Shown: positions 15,499 through 22,430 of the stretch, piece after piece
How the letters are laid out: every line of letters begins with the position of its first letter
Numbering within the stretch: position 1 is the stretch's first letter
Source of the DNA: JBKHYG01 sp046565595
Lineage (GTDB): Bacteria > Actinomycetota > AC-67
NCBI GenBank assembly: GCA_046565595.1
Contig: JBKHYG010000134.1
Coordinates: forward strand, 1-25,943
DNA length: 25,943 nt
Direction of reading: 5' to 3'
Made by a program: the position numbers and the translations under genes
The notes under the pieces: model-generated
Databases searched by the model: none
Seen by the model: only the letters and a program-made list of their open reading frames with translations
What the model was told of the DNA's origin: nothing

Positions 15499-16542
15499 TC
15501 AGGGGATCAGGATGACCTTCAGAGCTTCCCGGGCTTCGAACCTCTGGTAACCCTCCAGCGCACGATCCAACGGGAGCCGGTCGGTGATGATGCTCACCGG
15601 ATCGATCGTTCCGCTCGCCAGACCATCGAGCGCCTCATCCCAGTGCGAATGAACGCATGCGGTACCCCCCATGATGATGGAGATGCCCCGCCGCCAGGCT
15701 TCGCCGAGCGGAAACTCGACCTCGATATCGGTGTGGACGCCGATCACGCCGACGCGCCCGTTCGCTCTGACCATGTCGATCGAGGTGGCGAAGGTCGCCG
15801 CAGATCCCACGCACTCGATCACCGCATCTGGACCGCGTTCCTGGGTTTCCTTCTGAAGAGCGACGACGGGGTCCACGGCCGACGCGTCGACCGGCACAGC
15901 GCCTAACGAGGCCGCGACCTCGAGCCGGTCGGCCTCTCGGTCGATGACCCAGATCCTCGAAGCGCGCCGGGCTCTGCATGCCAGCAGCGTCATGAGTCCC
16001 ACGGGCCCGGCACCGATGATCGCGACCTCGTCGGAGGCCGATACCTCGCAGCGTGACGCGATGTAGAAGCCTGTGCTGAGTATGTCGCCGGCGAGCACGG
16101 CGGCTTCGTCGGACACACCTTCGGGGATCGCGTGCAGGTTCGTGTCCGCGTGCGGGATGCGCACGAAGTCGGCCTGTCCGCCGTCCAGATCGCCCAGGAA
16201 CTCTCCGTATCCGAGGGCGCGGGCGTCCTCGCACCCATTCTGCTCTCCGCGCGCACACGACCAGCAACCCCCGCAAGCGATAGAGAAGGAAACGACGACA
16301 CGATCCCCGACCGAGAACCCGTCCACGCGATCCCCGAGGGCGTGGACGGTCCCGACGACCTCGTGGCCGACGATGCTCCCAACGCGCATGCCAGGAACAC
16401 GCTCGTGCAACAGGTGTAGGTCGCTGCCGCATATCCCGGCTGCGGTCACGCGAACGATCGCGTCGTCTGGCTCGACCAGTTCGGGTTCGGGTACCTCCGC
16501 GAGAGCCACCTTGCCGTCTCCGGCGAATGTGACGGCTCTCAT
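15499..16542 (-). CDS. Zinc-dependent alcohol dehydrogenase (MDR family)
   Basis: This is an NAD(P)-dependent medium-chain dehydrogenase, 347 residues. Catalytic zinc ligands include Cys38 and the GHE at 59-61. The structural zinc lobe is C90, C93, C96 and C104. The Rossmann motif GAGPVGLM lies near 177-184. The family matches threonine/sorbitol/alcohol dehydrogenase-like members; substrate is not predictable. The start ATG at 16542 follows the stop of the DUF2269-like gene by 4 nt with only a weak ribosome site, suggesting translational coupling. It ends opposite cysS with no visible terminator. Confidence 0.92.
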   Translation of the reverse strand: MRAVTFAGDGKVALAEVPEPELVEPDDAIVRVTAAGICGSDLHLLHERVPGMRVGSIVGHEVVGTVHALGDRVDGFSVGDRVVVSFSIACGGCWSCARGEQNGCEDARALGYGEFLGDLDGGQADFVRIPHADTNLHAIPEGVSDEAAVLAGDILSTGFYIASRCEVSASDEVAIIGAGPVGLMTLLACRARRASRIWVIDREADRLEVAASLGAVPVDASAVDPVVALQKETQERGPDAVIECVGSAATFATSIDMVRANGRVGVIGVHTDIEVEFPLGEAWRRGISIIMGGTACVHSHWDEALDGLASGTIDPVSIITDRLPLDRALEGYQRFEAREALKVILIP

Positions 16543-16546
16543 CTAG

Positions 16547-17011
16547 CTAGAAGGTGAGACCCGGTTTCCACACCATCATCACGACGATGAAGGCGGTCAG
16601 CAGTCCGAGTATCGGCCCCAGTGCTTTTGTCAGGCGGATGTCCTTGGGTTCTGGCTGCTGCCCCGCTTCGCTCGCGGTGATGATCCGCTTGATCGCGGGG
16701 GTGTCGACGGCCGTCGCCAGACCGAAGATGATCAGGTAGGCCAGTATCGATGTCCAGAGCCAAGGGTTGTCGAACAACACGCGATCCAGGTTCGCCTCGG
16801 CCATCATCCAGACCCCGGTGATGCCGCTGATGATCGCGCCAGGTATCACATACTTGCGCTCGATCTCGACCATCGCCTTGAGGAATTCGGTTCCTCCGTT
16901 CGGCCCGAGCGCGCCAGCCTTCTTGCCGAGCACCTCGAATGCCCCTGCGGGGCCGATCAACAGCACGGCGCTCAAGACATGGATGACGAGCAGGGTCGTG
17001 AATAGTTCCAT
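16547..17011 (-). CDS. DUF2269-like integral membrane protein
   Basis: This is a membrane protein of 154 residues with four hydrophobic segments, beginning MELFTTLLVIHVLSAVLLIGPAGAFEVLGKK. Length, the early histidine in the first helix and the GVWMM motif fit predicted integral membrane proteins of DUF2269 (family call from memory). The function is unknown. The ATG at 17011 has GGAGG 5-6 nt upstream, so the longer open frame upstream is not used. It lies between ispH and the alcohol dehydrogenase in the same orientation, likely one transcript. Confidence 0.82.
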   Translation of the reverse strand: MELFTTLLVIHVLSAVLLIGPAGAFEVLGKKAGALGPNGGTEFLKAMVEIERKYVIPGAIISGITGVWMMAEANLDRVLFDNPWLWTSILAYLIIFGLATAVDTPAIKRIITASEAGQQPEPKDIRLTKALGPILGLLTAFIVVMMVWKPGLTF

Positions 17012-17073
17012 GGGTTCCTCCCTCTCCCGACCGAATCTTCGCACATGCGGCGAGCTTGGCCGCGCAGGTGCGC

Positions 17074-18006
17074 TCAGTTGGGAGCGAGTTCGCGAGGCTG
17101 AGCGAAGTGAACATCCTCGGTCACGACCGTGACCTCTTCGATCTGTTCGACACCGCGTTGCTTGAACCAGTCCACGACGCGGTCGACCAGCCATTCAGGT
17201 GCGCTCGCCCCGCTGGTGATCCCCACGGTTCCTGCGTCGGTCAGCCAGTCGGGATCGATCTCGGATTCGTCGTCGATCAGATAGCCGCGCGCACCCGACA
17301 CCTCAGCGACCTCGACCAGCCGCTTCGAGTTAGACGAGTTCTGCGAACCGACCACCAGCACGACATCAGACTTCGACGCGATCGCCTTGACCGCCGTCTG
17401 ACGATTCTGGGTCGCGTAACAGATGTCATCCTTGGGCGGCCCCACGATGTGTGGGAACCTCTCGCGTAGAACCTCGATCACCTCGTTGGTCTCGTCCACC
17501 GACAGCGTCGTCTGCGAGAGGTATGCGACCCGACCGTCCTGCGGAAGCTCGACGCTCCGGGCGTCTTCTGGCGTTCCGATGAGCGTGATCGATGCAGGGG
17601 CTTCGCCCATCGTGCCGATCACTTCCTCATGTCCCTCGTGGCCGATGAGCACGATGTGGTAACCATCTGCAGCGAAGCGTCGAGCTTCGATGTGGACCTT
17701 GGTGACCAGCGGACAGGTGGCGTCGATGACCCGAAGGTCGCGCTGCTCGCCTTCGGCGTAGACCTCAGGAGCGACGCCGTGGGCGCTCAAGATCGCGACC
17801 GAGCCGTTGGGGACCTCATCGAGTTCCTCGACGAAGATCGCGCCCTTGGATTCCAGATCCCGCACCACATGCAGGTTGTGCACGATCTGCTTGCGGACAT
17901 ATACGGGCGCGCCGAAGACCTCGAGCGAGCGCTCGACCGTCTCGACCGCCCGATCAACCCCCGCGCAATATCCCCGCGGAGCTGCCAACAACAACCTCGA
18001 AGTCAC
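17074..18006 (-). CDS. ispH: 4-hydroxy-3-methylbut-2-enyl diphosphate reductase IspH
   Basis: This is the last enzyme of the MEP isoprenoid pathway, reducing HMBPP to IPP and DMAPP. The 310-residue protein has C14, C98 and C196 as [4Fe-4S] ligands. Conserved histidines sit in IVHN, SAHG and IGHEGHEE, and the family features ATCPLV, QTTLS and TSGASAPEWLV are present. It starts with GTG at 18006, with TAGGCT at -12 to -7. It leads a likely transcript with the DUF2269-like and alcohol dehydrogenase genes. It needs reductant; the local ferredoxins are candidates only by proximity. Confidence 0.96.
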   Translation of the reverse strand: MTSRLLLAAPRGYCAGVDRAVETVERSLEVFGAPVYVRKQIVHNLHVVRDLESKGAIFVEELDEVPNGSVAILSAHGVAPEVYAEGEQRDLRVIDATCPLVTKVHIEARRFAADGYHIVLIGHEGHEEVIGTMGEAPASITLIGTPEDARSVELPQDGRVAYLSQTTLSVDETNEVIEVLRERFPHIVGPPKDDICYATQNRQTAVKAIASKSDVVLVVGSQNSSNSKRLVEVAEVSGARGYLIDDESEIDPDWLTDAGTVGITSGASAPEWLVDRVVDWFKQRGVEQIEEVTVVTEDVHFAQPRELAPN

Positions 18007-18012
18007 GCCCCC

Positions 18013-18018
18013 AGCCTA
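18013..18018 (-). promoter_or_regulatory. -10 box (TAGGCT) of a leaderless ispH transcript
   Basis: TAGGCT on the minus strand is at -12 to -7 relative to the GTG at 18006. A G run follows but lies too close to the start to act as a normal ribosome site. Confidence 0.55.
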
Positions 18019-18035
18019 TGTAGGAAAGTGAGTGA

Positions 18036-18134
18036 GCGCCCGCGCGAAGCGACCGATCCCGGAGGGGCTCTGAGGCGCAGCCGAAGAGCGAGCGCAGCGA
18101 GCGCGCCCCTCAGGGACGGTCGCGATCGGGGGCG
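18036..18134. repeat. Large imperfect inverted repeat, possible terminator after the acyl-CoA dehydrogenase gene
   Basis: Nested arms pair across the gap: GCGCCC/GGGCGC (18036-18041, 18129-18134), GCGACCG/CGGTCGC (18049-18055, 18117-18123) and GAGGGGC/GCCCCTC (18062-18068, 18105-18111). The centre holds GAGCGAGCGCAGCGAGCGCG-type purine/GC repeats. It fills the gap between the end of the acyl-CoA dehydrogenase and the ispH promoter. A terminator is the simplest reading; a dispersed genomic repeat is another. Confidence 0.55.
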
Positions 18135-18142
18135 CGAGCGGT

Positions 18143-19336
18143 CTACTCGGCTGCGAGTGCGCGCGAGATGACCATACGCTGGATCTCGCTGGTGCCCTCG
18201 AAGATGCAGTAGATCTTCGAGTCGCGGTGCCACTTCTCGACCGGGAACTCCTTGATGTAGCCGTAACCGCCGAGGACCTGGATCGCCTGATCGGTGACCT
18301 TGACGGCGACCTCTCCGGCCTTCAGTTTGGACATCGAGCCTTCGGCGTGGGTGAACGGTTGGCCCGTGCGAGCCATCCAGGCCGCACGCTGAACCAGCAG
18401 TCGGGCCGCGTCGGTCTCCATCGCCATGTCTGCGAGCTGGAAGCCGACCCCTTGGTGCTCGATGATCGGGCGACCGAAGGTCTGGCGTTCCTTGGCATAG
18501 TCGCGCGCGTACTCCCAGGCCGCGCGCGCGATCCCGACGGCCTGCGCCCCGACCGATGGTCGCGTCGCTTCGAAGGTGGCCAATGCGCCGCTCGCACGCC
18601 CGGTCGACTGGCCACTCTTGGCTCGCTCGAGTTTGGCTTCGAGCCTCTCCATCCCGCCGAGCACCTGGTCGTCTGGAACCCAGACATCCTCGAAGATCAC
18701 ATCCGAGGTGTGCGAGGCACGGATACCGAGCTTCTTCTCCTTCTTGCCTTGCGAGAGACCCTCGGTGTCGGGACCGACGATGAAGGTGGCTTGTCCGCGG
18801 TGGCCGAGGTTCGGGTCGACGGTGGCGACGACGATGTGGACATCGGCGATGCCGCCGTTTGTGATGAAGGTCTTCTGGCCGTTGATCAGCCATCCGTCGT
18901 TCTCGCGCTTGGCGGTGGTCCGTAGGGCGCGCACATCGGATCCGGCGTTGGGCTCGGTCACACAGAAGGCGCCGAGCTTGGGGTCCTGCGGAGTACCGAA
19001 CATCATCGGCGCCCACTTCTGTACCTGCTCTGGCGTCCCGACCGCCGCTAGAGAGGCGAGCGGGAGTCCGGTTCCCATGAGCCCCAGCGTTATGCCTGCG
19101 CAGCCCCACGCGAGTTCTTCCAGGGCGGTGACCATCATCAGGCCCTGCTCATCCGAGCCGACCTGAGCATAGAAGTCGAAGGAGTACAGGCCGATCTCTG
19201 CGGCCTTCTTGACGACCTCCCAGGGGAATTCCTCGGTCTCGTCGTACTTCGGTGCCACGGTTCGGATCTCGTTCTCCGAGAAATCGTGGACCCACTTCTT
19301 GAACTCTTGCTGTTCAGCGTTGAGCGAGAAATCCAT
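18143..19336 (-). CDS. Acyl-CoA dehydrogenase
   Basis: This is an FAD-dependent acyl-CoA dehydrogenase, 397 residues, introducing an alpha-beta double bond into an acyl-CoA thioester. It has the family N-terminal helical part, the FAD/substrate stretch GAFCVTEPNAGSDVRALRTTA, and the C-terminal QVLGGYGYIKEFPVEKWHRDSKIYCIFEGTSEIQ with catalytic Glu380. The length is normal. The ATG at 19336 has AAGGAG 6 nt upstream, so this transcript has a leader. It diverges from the TetR gene across a palindromic operator, which suggests control by that regulator. Chain length or substrate type is not evident. Confidence 0.94.
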   Translation of the reverse strand: MDFSLNAEQQEFKKWVHDFSENEIRTVAPKYDETEEFPWEVVKKAAEIGLYSFDFYAQVGSDEQGLMMVTALEELAWGCAGITLGLMGTGLPLASLAAVGTPEQVQKWAPMMFGTPQDPKLGAFCVTEPNAGSDVRALRTTAKRENDGWLINGQKTFITNGGIADVHIVVATVDPNLGHRGQATFIVGPDTEGLSQGKKEKKLGIRASHTSDVIFEDVWVPDDQVLGGMERLEAKLERAKSGQSTGRASGALATFEATRPSVGAQAVGIARAAWEYARDYAKERQTFGRPIIEHQGVGFQLADMAMETDAARLLVQRAAWMARTGQPFTHAEGSMSKLKAGEVAVKVTDQAIQVLGGYGYIKEFPVEKWHRDSKIYCIFEGTSEIQRMVISRALAAE

Positions 19337-19355
19337 GCCCTACTCCTTACGAGGC

Positions 19356-19390
19356 ACCGGCGGTTACCGAGTGGTAACTTACGCGCCGGT
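19356..19390. promoter_or_regulatory. Palindromic operator between the acyl-CoA dehydrogenase and TetR genes
   Basis: The core GTTACC-GAGT-GGTAAC (19363-19378) is a perfect 6-bp inverted repeat. Outer arms ACCGGCG (19356-19362) and CGCCGGT (19384-19390) are also perfect inverse copies, though offset by 5 bp. A minus-strand -10-like TAAGTT (19381-19376) overlaps the core, so binding would block the dehydrogenase promoter. The assignment to the adjacent TetR protein is inference from position and symmetry. Confidence 0.65.
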
Positions 19391-19450
19391 AGTTTGCCCT
19401 TCCGAGGCTGCCCCGTCAAACAGGCGGGTCGGCGAGTATGGGGGCCCAAG

Positions 19451-20059
19451 ATGCGAGGAAGCATGGTCACCAAACGGCTGGCTGGTCCCGATAGGCGAGC
19501 GCAACTGCTCGACCATGCGCGCGGCGTGTTCGCCGCAGAGGGCTATCACCGCGCGTCGATGGACCAGATCGCCGCGTCCGCGGGCGTCACCAAACCCGTG
19601 CTCTACCAGCACTTCTCGTCGAAGAAGGAGCTCTATCTCGCGCTGCTCGAGCTGGATGGGCAGCGATTGTTGCAGGAGGTCGCCGACGCGATCAAGGACA
19701 CCTCGGGGGGCCAGCGGATCAAGCGTGGCCTAGGGGCCTATTTCCGCTTCATCGACCGCGAGACCGACTCGTTCCGGGTGCTTTTCCGCGAGACCATGGC
19801 TACAGAGCCCGAGTTCCGCGAAGCCATCGATCGGTTCCATGACATGGCTGCCGGCGCCATCGGAGCCATCATCGCCGAAGAGACCGGCAAGGACGCCGAC
19901 GAGAGCGAACTGCTGGCCAGAGGTATGGTCGGGATGGCCGAGGCGACGGCGGCCTGGTGGCTCGACCGCAAGCCGCACATCCAGTTGGAGGGTATCGTCG
20001 CGGACCTCACCGAACTCGCATGGAGAGGTCTAGCGAGCCTTCCTCGCAAGGAGGACTGA
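19451..20059 (+). CDS. TetR-family transcriptional regulator
   Basis: This is a DNA-binding repressor of about 202 residues. The N-terminal helix-turn-helix spans roughly 15-62 (LLDHARGVFAAEGYHRASMDQIAASAGVTKPVLYQHFSSKKELYLALL). A C-terminal helical ligand and dimer domain follows. ATG at 19451 is used, with a G run 6 nt upstream; the ATG at 19463 with GAGGA close by is an alternative. The open frame upstream of these is not supported. It is divergent from the acyl-CoA dehydrogenase, so the inducer may be an acyl-CoA. It ends 1 bp before the TTG of the first cyclophilin, so all three plus-strand genes may share a transcript. Confidence 0.9.
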   Translation: MRGSMVTKRLAGPDRRAQLLDHARGVFAAEGYHRASMDQIAASAGVTKPVLYQHFSSKKELYLALLELDGQRLLQEVADAIKDTSGGQRIKRGLGAYFRFIDRETDSFRVLFRETMATEPEFREAIDRFHDMAAGAIGAIIAEETGKDADESELLARGMVGMAEATAAWWLDRKPHIQLEGIVADLTELAWRGLASLPRKED

Positions 20060-20060
20060 G

Positions 20061-20792
20061 TTGGGGAAATCCAACAACCTGCAACGCCAGAGGCCACGCA
20101 AGAGAGCTGAACGCGAAGCCCGCAAGCGCGCGGCGAAGCGCCGTCGCCGCAACCAGATCATCGCGGTCGTCGGCGTGCTGGTGCTGCTCTTGATCGGAGG
20201 CCTGCTGCTTACCCGCGATGGCGGTAGCGGATCGTCGCTTGCCTCTGGCGGCCCTGGATGCGACGGCGTTGGAACGGGATCGACCGGATACACGGAGGCA
20301 CCAGAGATGACGATCGACACTTCCAAGAACTATCACGCGACCATGACCACCAGCCAAGGTGTCGTCGAGATCGCTCTGTTCGCCGACAAGGCGCCGAAGA
20401 CGGTCAATAACTTCGTCACGCTCGCATGTGACGGCTTCTACGACGGATTGACCTTCCATCGAGTCATCCCAGATTTCATGATCCAAGGTGGAGACCCTCA
20501 GGGCACCGGCTCCGGCGGACCCGGCTATCAGTTCGAAGACGAGCTCGATCCGTCGTCGAACTTCGACAAGGTCGGGCTGCTCGCGATGGCGAACTCGGGC
20601 CCCAACACCAACGGCTCCCAGTTCTTCATCACGGTCGCCGAGACACCCTGGCTGAACCAGAAGCACACGATCTTCGGAGAGGTCACTGCGGGCTATGAGG
20701 TCGTCGAGGCGATCTCGAAGGTGGACAAGGGCGCCAACGACAAGCCGACCACGCCGGTGACGATCGACAAGATCGAGATCACGACCGACTGA
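20061..20792 (+). CDS. Membrane-anchored cyclophilin-type peptidyl-prolyl isomerase
   Basis: This is a 243-residue peptidyl-prolyl cis-trans isomerase. A very basic N-terminus (about 1-31) precedes one membrane helix (about 32-50), placing the catalytic domain outside the cytoplasm. The cyclophilin domain (about 90-240) keeps the key residues: Arg134, Phe139, Met140 and Gln142 in FHRVIPDFMIQGGD, ANSGPNTNGSQFFIT, and Trp197, Leu198 and His202 in PWLNQKHTIFG. The TTG start at 20061 is supported by AAGGAGG 6 nt upstream. It overlaps the next cyclophilin gene by one base (TGATG). Confidence 0.93.
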   Translation: MGKSNNLQRQRPRKRAEREARKRAAKRRRRNQIIAVVGVLVLLLIGGLLLTRDGGSGSSLASGGPGCDGVGTGSTGYTEAPEMTIDTSKNYHATMTTSQGVVEIALFADKAPKTVNNFVTLACDGFYDGLTFHRVIPDFMIQGGDPQGTGSGGPGYQFEDELDPSSNFDKVGLLAMANSGPNTNGSQFFITVAETPWLNQKHTIFGEVTAGYEVVEAISKVDKGANDKPTTPVTIDKIEITTD

Positions 20793-21550
20793 TGAGCCGC
20801 GATGGCGGCCGCGGCTTCAGATACCGTGTCGCGCAACTGCTCGGCTGGGTGATGGTGCTCGGCGTTTTCGCTCTGCTCGCGGCCAGCTTCTGGTCGAGCG
20901 ACGAGGACTGCACGCCTGACTCGATCAACAACATGGGGCAGAAGTCCTTCGCCGCTCCCCCGTGCGTGACGATCGACCAGGGGCCTCTCTACGAGGCTCG
21001 TCTGGAGACCAGCGAGGGCACGATCCTGGTGCTGCTAGAGCCTCGGATCGCGAAGGCGGCGGTGAACAACTTCCGGTTCCTCGCTAACAACGGCGTCTAC
21101 GACGGCACCGAGTTCCACCGGATCGTGAACGCGGCAGATCATGCCTACATCCAGGGAGGCGATCCGACAGGGACCGGCAAGGGGACGGCCGGGTACTTCT
21201 ACCAGGGCGAACTGCCCTCTCCTCTGACGAGATACTCCCGCGGGGTGATCGCGATGGTCGACTATCGACCAGAGGAGGAGCTATCCGACCAAGGGTCGCC
21301 GCCTTTGAACGGCAGCCAGTTCTTCATCGTGGCCGATGATTGGGAGGCGATCGGCTCGCCCAACGAGTTCCCTAGGTTCACGATATTCGGCCGCGTCTTC
21401 GAGCCCGAGAGTCTCGATGTGTTGGATCGCATCGTTGCGCTGGGTAACGCCGAAGGCGAAGCCGCGGAAGAGGTTCTGCTGCTGCGTGCCACCGTCCGGG
21501 AGATCCCAAGGTTCGAGCCGGAGCCGTCACCGATCCCGTCACTGACATAG
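20792..21550 (+). CDS. Membrane-anchored divergent cyclophilin-like protein
   Basis: This is a 252-residue paralogue of the preceding gene. One membrane helix lies at about 14-34, followed by an extracytoplasmic linker with Cys40 and Cys58. The cyclophilin fold is visible (FHRIV, YIQGGDPTGTGKGTAGY, NGSQFFIV, FTIFGRV). The active site is altered. Four residues are inserted between FHR110 and the QGGD, the usual Ala-Asn becomes MVDYRPEE, and the histidine before TIFG is Phe. It may be a weak isomerase or a binding protein. The C-terminus is Pro-rich. It ends 7 bp from the convergent nucleotidyltransferase. Confidence 0.88.
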   Translation: MSRDGGRGFRYRVAQLLGWVMVLGVFALLAASFWSSDEDCTPDSINNMGQKSFAAPPCVTIDQGPLYEARLETSEGTILVLLEPRIAKAAVNNFRFLANNGVYDGTEFHRIVNAADHAYIQGGDPTGTGKGTAGYFYQGELPSPLTRYSRGVIAMVDYRPEEELSDQGSPPLNGSQFFIVADDWEAIGSPNEFPRFTIFGRVFEPESLDVLDRIVALGNAEGEAAEEVLLLRATVREIPRFEPEPSPIPSLT

Positions 21551-21557
21551 TCGCTGA

Positions 21558-22097
21558 TCACCGGCCAGCTTCCGAGATCGCCGCGTCAAGCCGCACATGC
21601 CGAGGGTCATCCGCCGCCGTTAGACGGGTTATCCAAGAGCGCAATCTGCGGAGGTTGATCGTTCCTGCTCTCAGCGCTTCGATGATGTCCGCCCAGTCCT
21701 TGGTGCGATCGAACATCGCCTTGAATACGGCGAGATCGGTGCAATCCAAGACCGGGATCGACCGGCCCTGGAACTCGACACGCCGAACCCGGCGCTCTGC
21801 TACCGCGTGAAGATCGGAGTAGCTGAGGAACACATCCACCGGCGTCGAACTGGTTCGCAATCTGGCCTGGCCGTCCTTGCTCAAAGCGGAGGTTTGGGCG
21901 GGGGTGGCGCGGACGACCGGGCGGAGCAGGCCGAGGATCTCGTCGGCTCGGTCCGTCGAGACGAAGATGTTCAGGTCTACATCGATGGTGCCTCGCGGCT
22001 GACCGGTGCAATATGCGAGTGCGATCGCTCCGCCGAAGGCATGGGGAACGCTGGCCAGCGCCTCGTCCAGCTCCGGGATCAGCTCCAAGACGCCCAT
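21558..22097 (-). CDS. Nucleotidyltransferase-fold protein (AbiEii/DUF6036-like), putative toxin
   Basis: This is a 179-residue protein of the DNA polymerase beta-type nucleotidyltransferase superfamily. FGGAIALAY at 21-29 is followed by TIDVDL, giving metal-binding Asp39 and Asp41, with Asp88 in TPVDVFL as likely third acid. The C-terminal FDRTKDWADIIEALRAG is typical of AbiEii/DUF6036-type relatives. Its start overlaps the stop of the XRE gene by one base (TGATG), so the two are co-translated. Type IV and MNT-like toxin-antitoxin systems use such pairs. Toxicity is inferred from context only. Confidence 0.82.
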   Translation of the reverse strand: MGVLELIPELDEALASVPHAFGGAIALAYCTGQPRGTIDVDLNIFVSTDRADEILGLLRPVVRATPAQTSALSKDGQARLRTSSTPVDVFLSYSDLHAVAERRVRRVEFQGRSIPVLDCTDLAVFKAMFDRTKDWADIIEALRAGTINLRRLRSWITRLTAADDPRHVRLDAAISEAGR

Positions 22098-22399
22098 CAG
22101 GTACGCAGCCTTGGAAAGTTCAATCTCCCGCGGCTCTCACGAGGCAGGGCATCGGCCAGGCGCAAGGCTTCCACGAACTCCGAGCTGTCGTGTCGAGGGC
22201 TCGAGGGCCTGCGGGGCACGATGCCTAGTTCGTAGCCCAGCGGGGCGAGCAATCTCTCCAGCGTCCGGGTCGACGGGTCCCGCTGTCCAGATTCGATCGC
22301 CGAGATGACCGAAGCCGGTACCCCGGAGGCTTCCGCCAATCTCGCCTGGGTGAAGCCCGCCTGAGCGCGGGCCTCCCGCAGCAGCATGTCAGCACGCAT
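22097..22399 (-). CDS. XRE-family helix-turn-helix regulator, putative antitoxin
   Basis: This is a 100-residue DNA-binding protein. The helix-turn-helix is at about 5-58 (LLREARAQAGFTQARLAEASGVPASVISAIESGQRDPSTRTLERLLAPLGY). A short charged C-terminal tail follows and could contact the partner nucleotidyltransferase. It is the first gene of the two-gene unit. The ATG at 22399 is supported by TATGAT exactly 6 bp upstream (leaderless); a second ATG at codon 5 lacks such support. A palindromic operator overlaps the -10 box, indicating autorepression. Confidence 0.88.
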   Translation of the reverse strand: MRADMLLREARAQAGFTQARLAEASGVPASVISAIESGQRDPSTRTLERLLAPLGYELGIVPRRPSSPRHDSSEFVEALRLADALPRESRGRLNFPRLRT

Positions 22400-22405
22400 C
22401 TGCCT

Positions 22406-22425
22406 ATCATAGCGTATCCGCTATG
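22406..22425 (-). promoter_or_regulatory. Promoter -10 box and palindromic operator of the XRE/nucleotidyltransferase pair
   Basis: CATAGCG-TATC-CGCTATG (22408-22425) is a perfect 7-bp inverted repeat with a 4-bp spacer. The minus-strand -10 box TATGAT (22411-22406) overlaps one arm and is at -12 to -7 relative to the ATG at 22399. A bound XRE dimer would cover the promoter. The site fills the 31-bp gap after metH. Confidence 0.75.
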
Positions 22426-22430
22426 GTTTA

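Noticed and set aside
18036..18134. CRISPR or tandem repeat array
   Set aside because: The GAGCG/CAGCG units are short and irregular with no spacers. The dominant structure is an inverted repeat.
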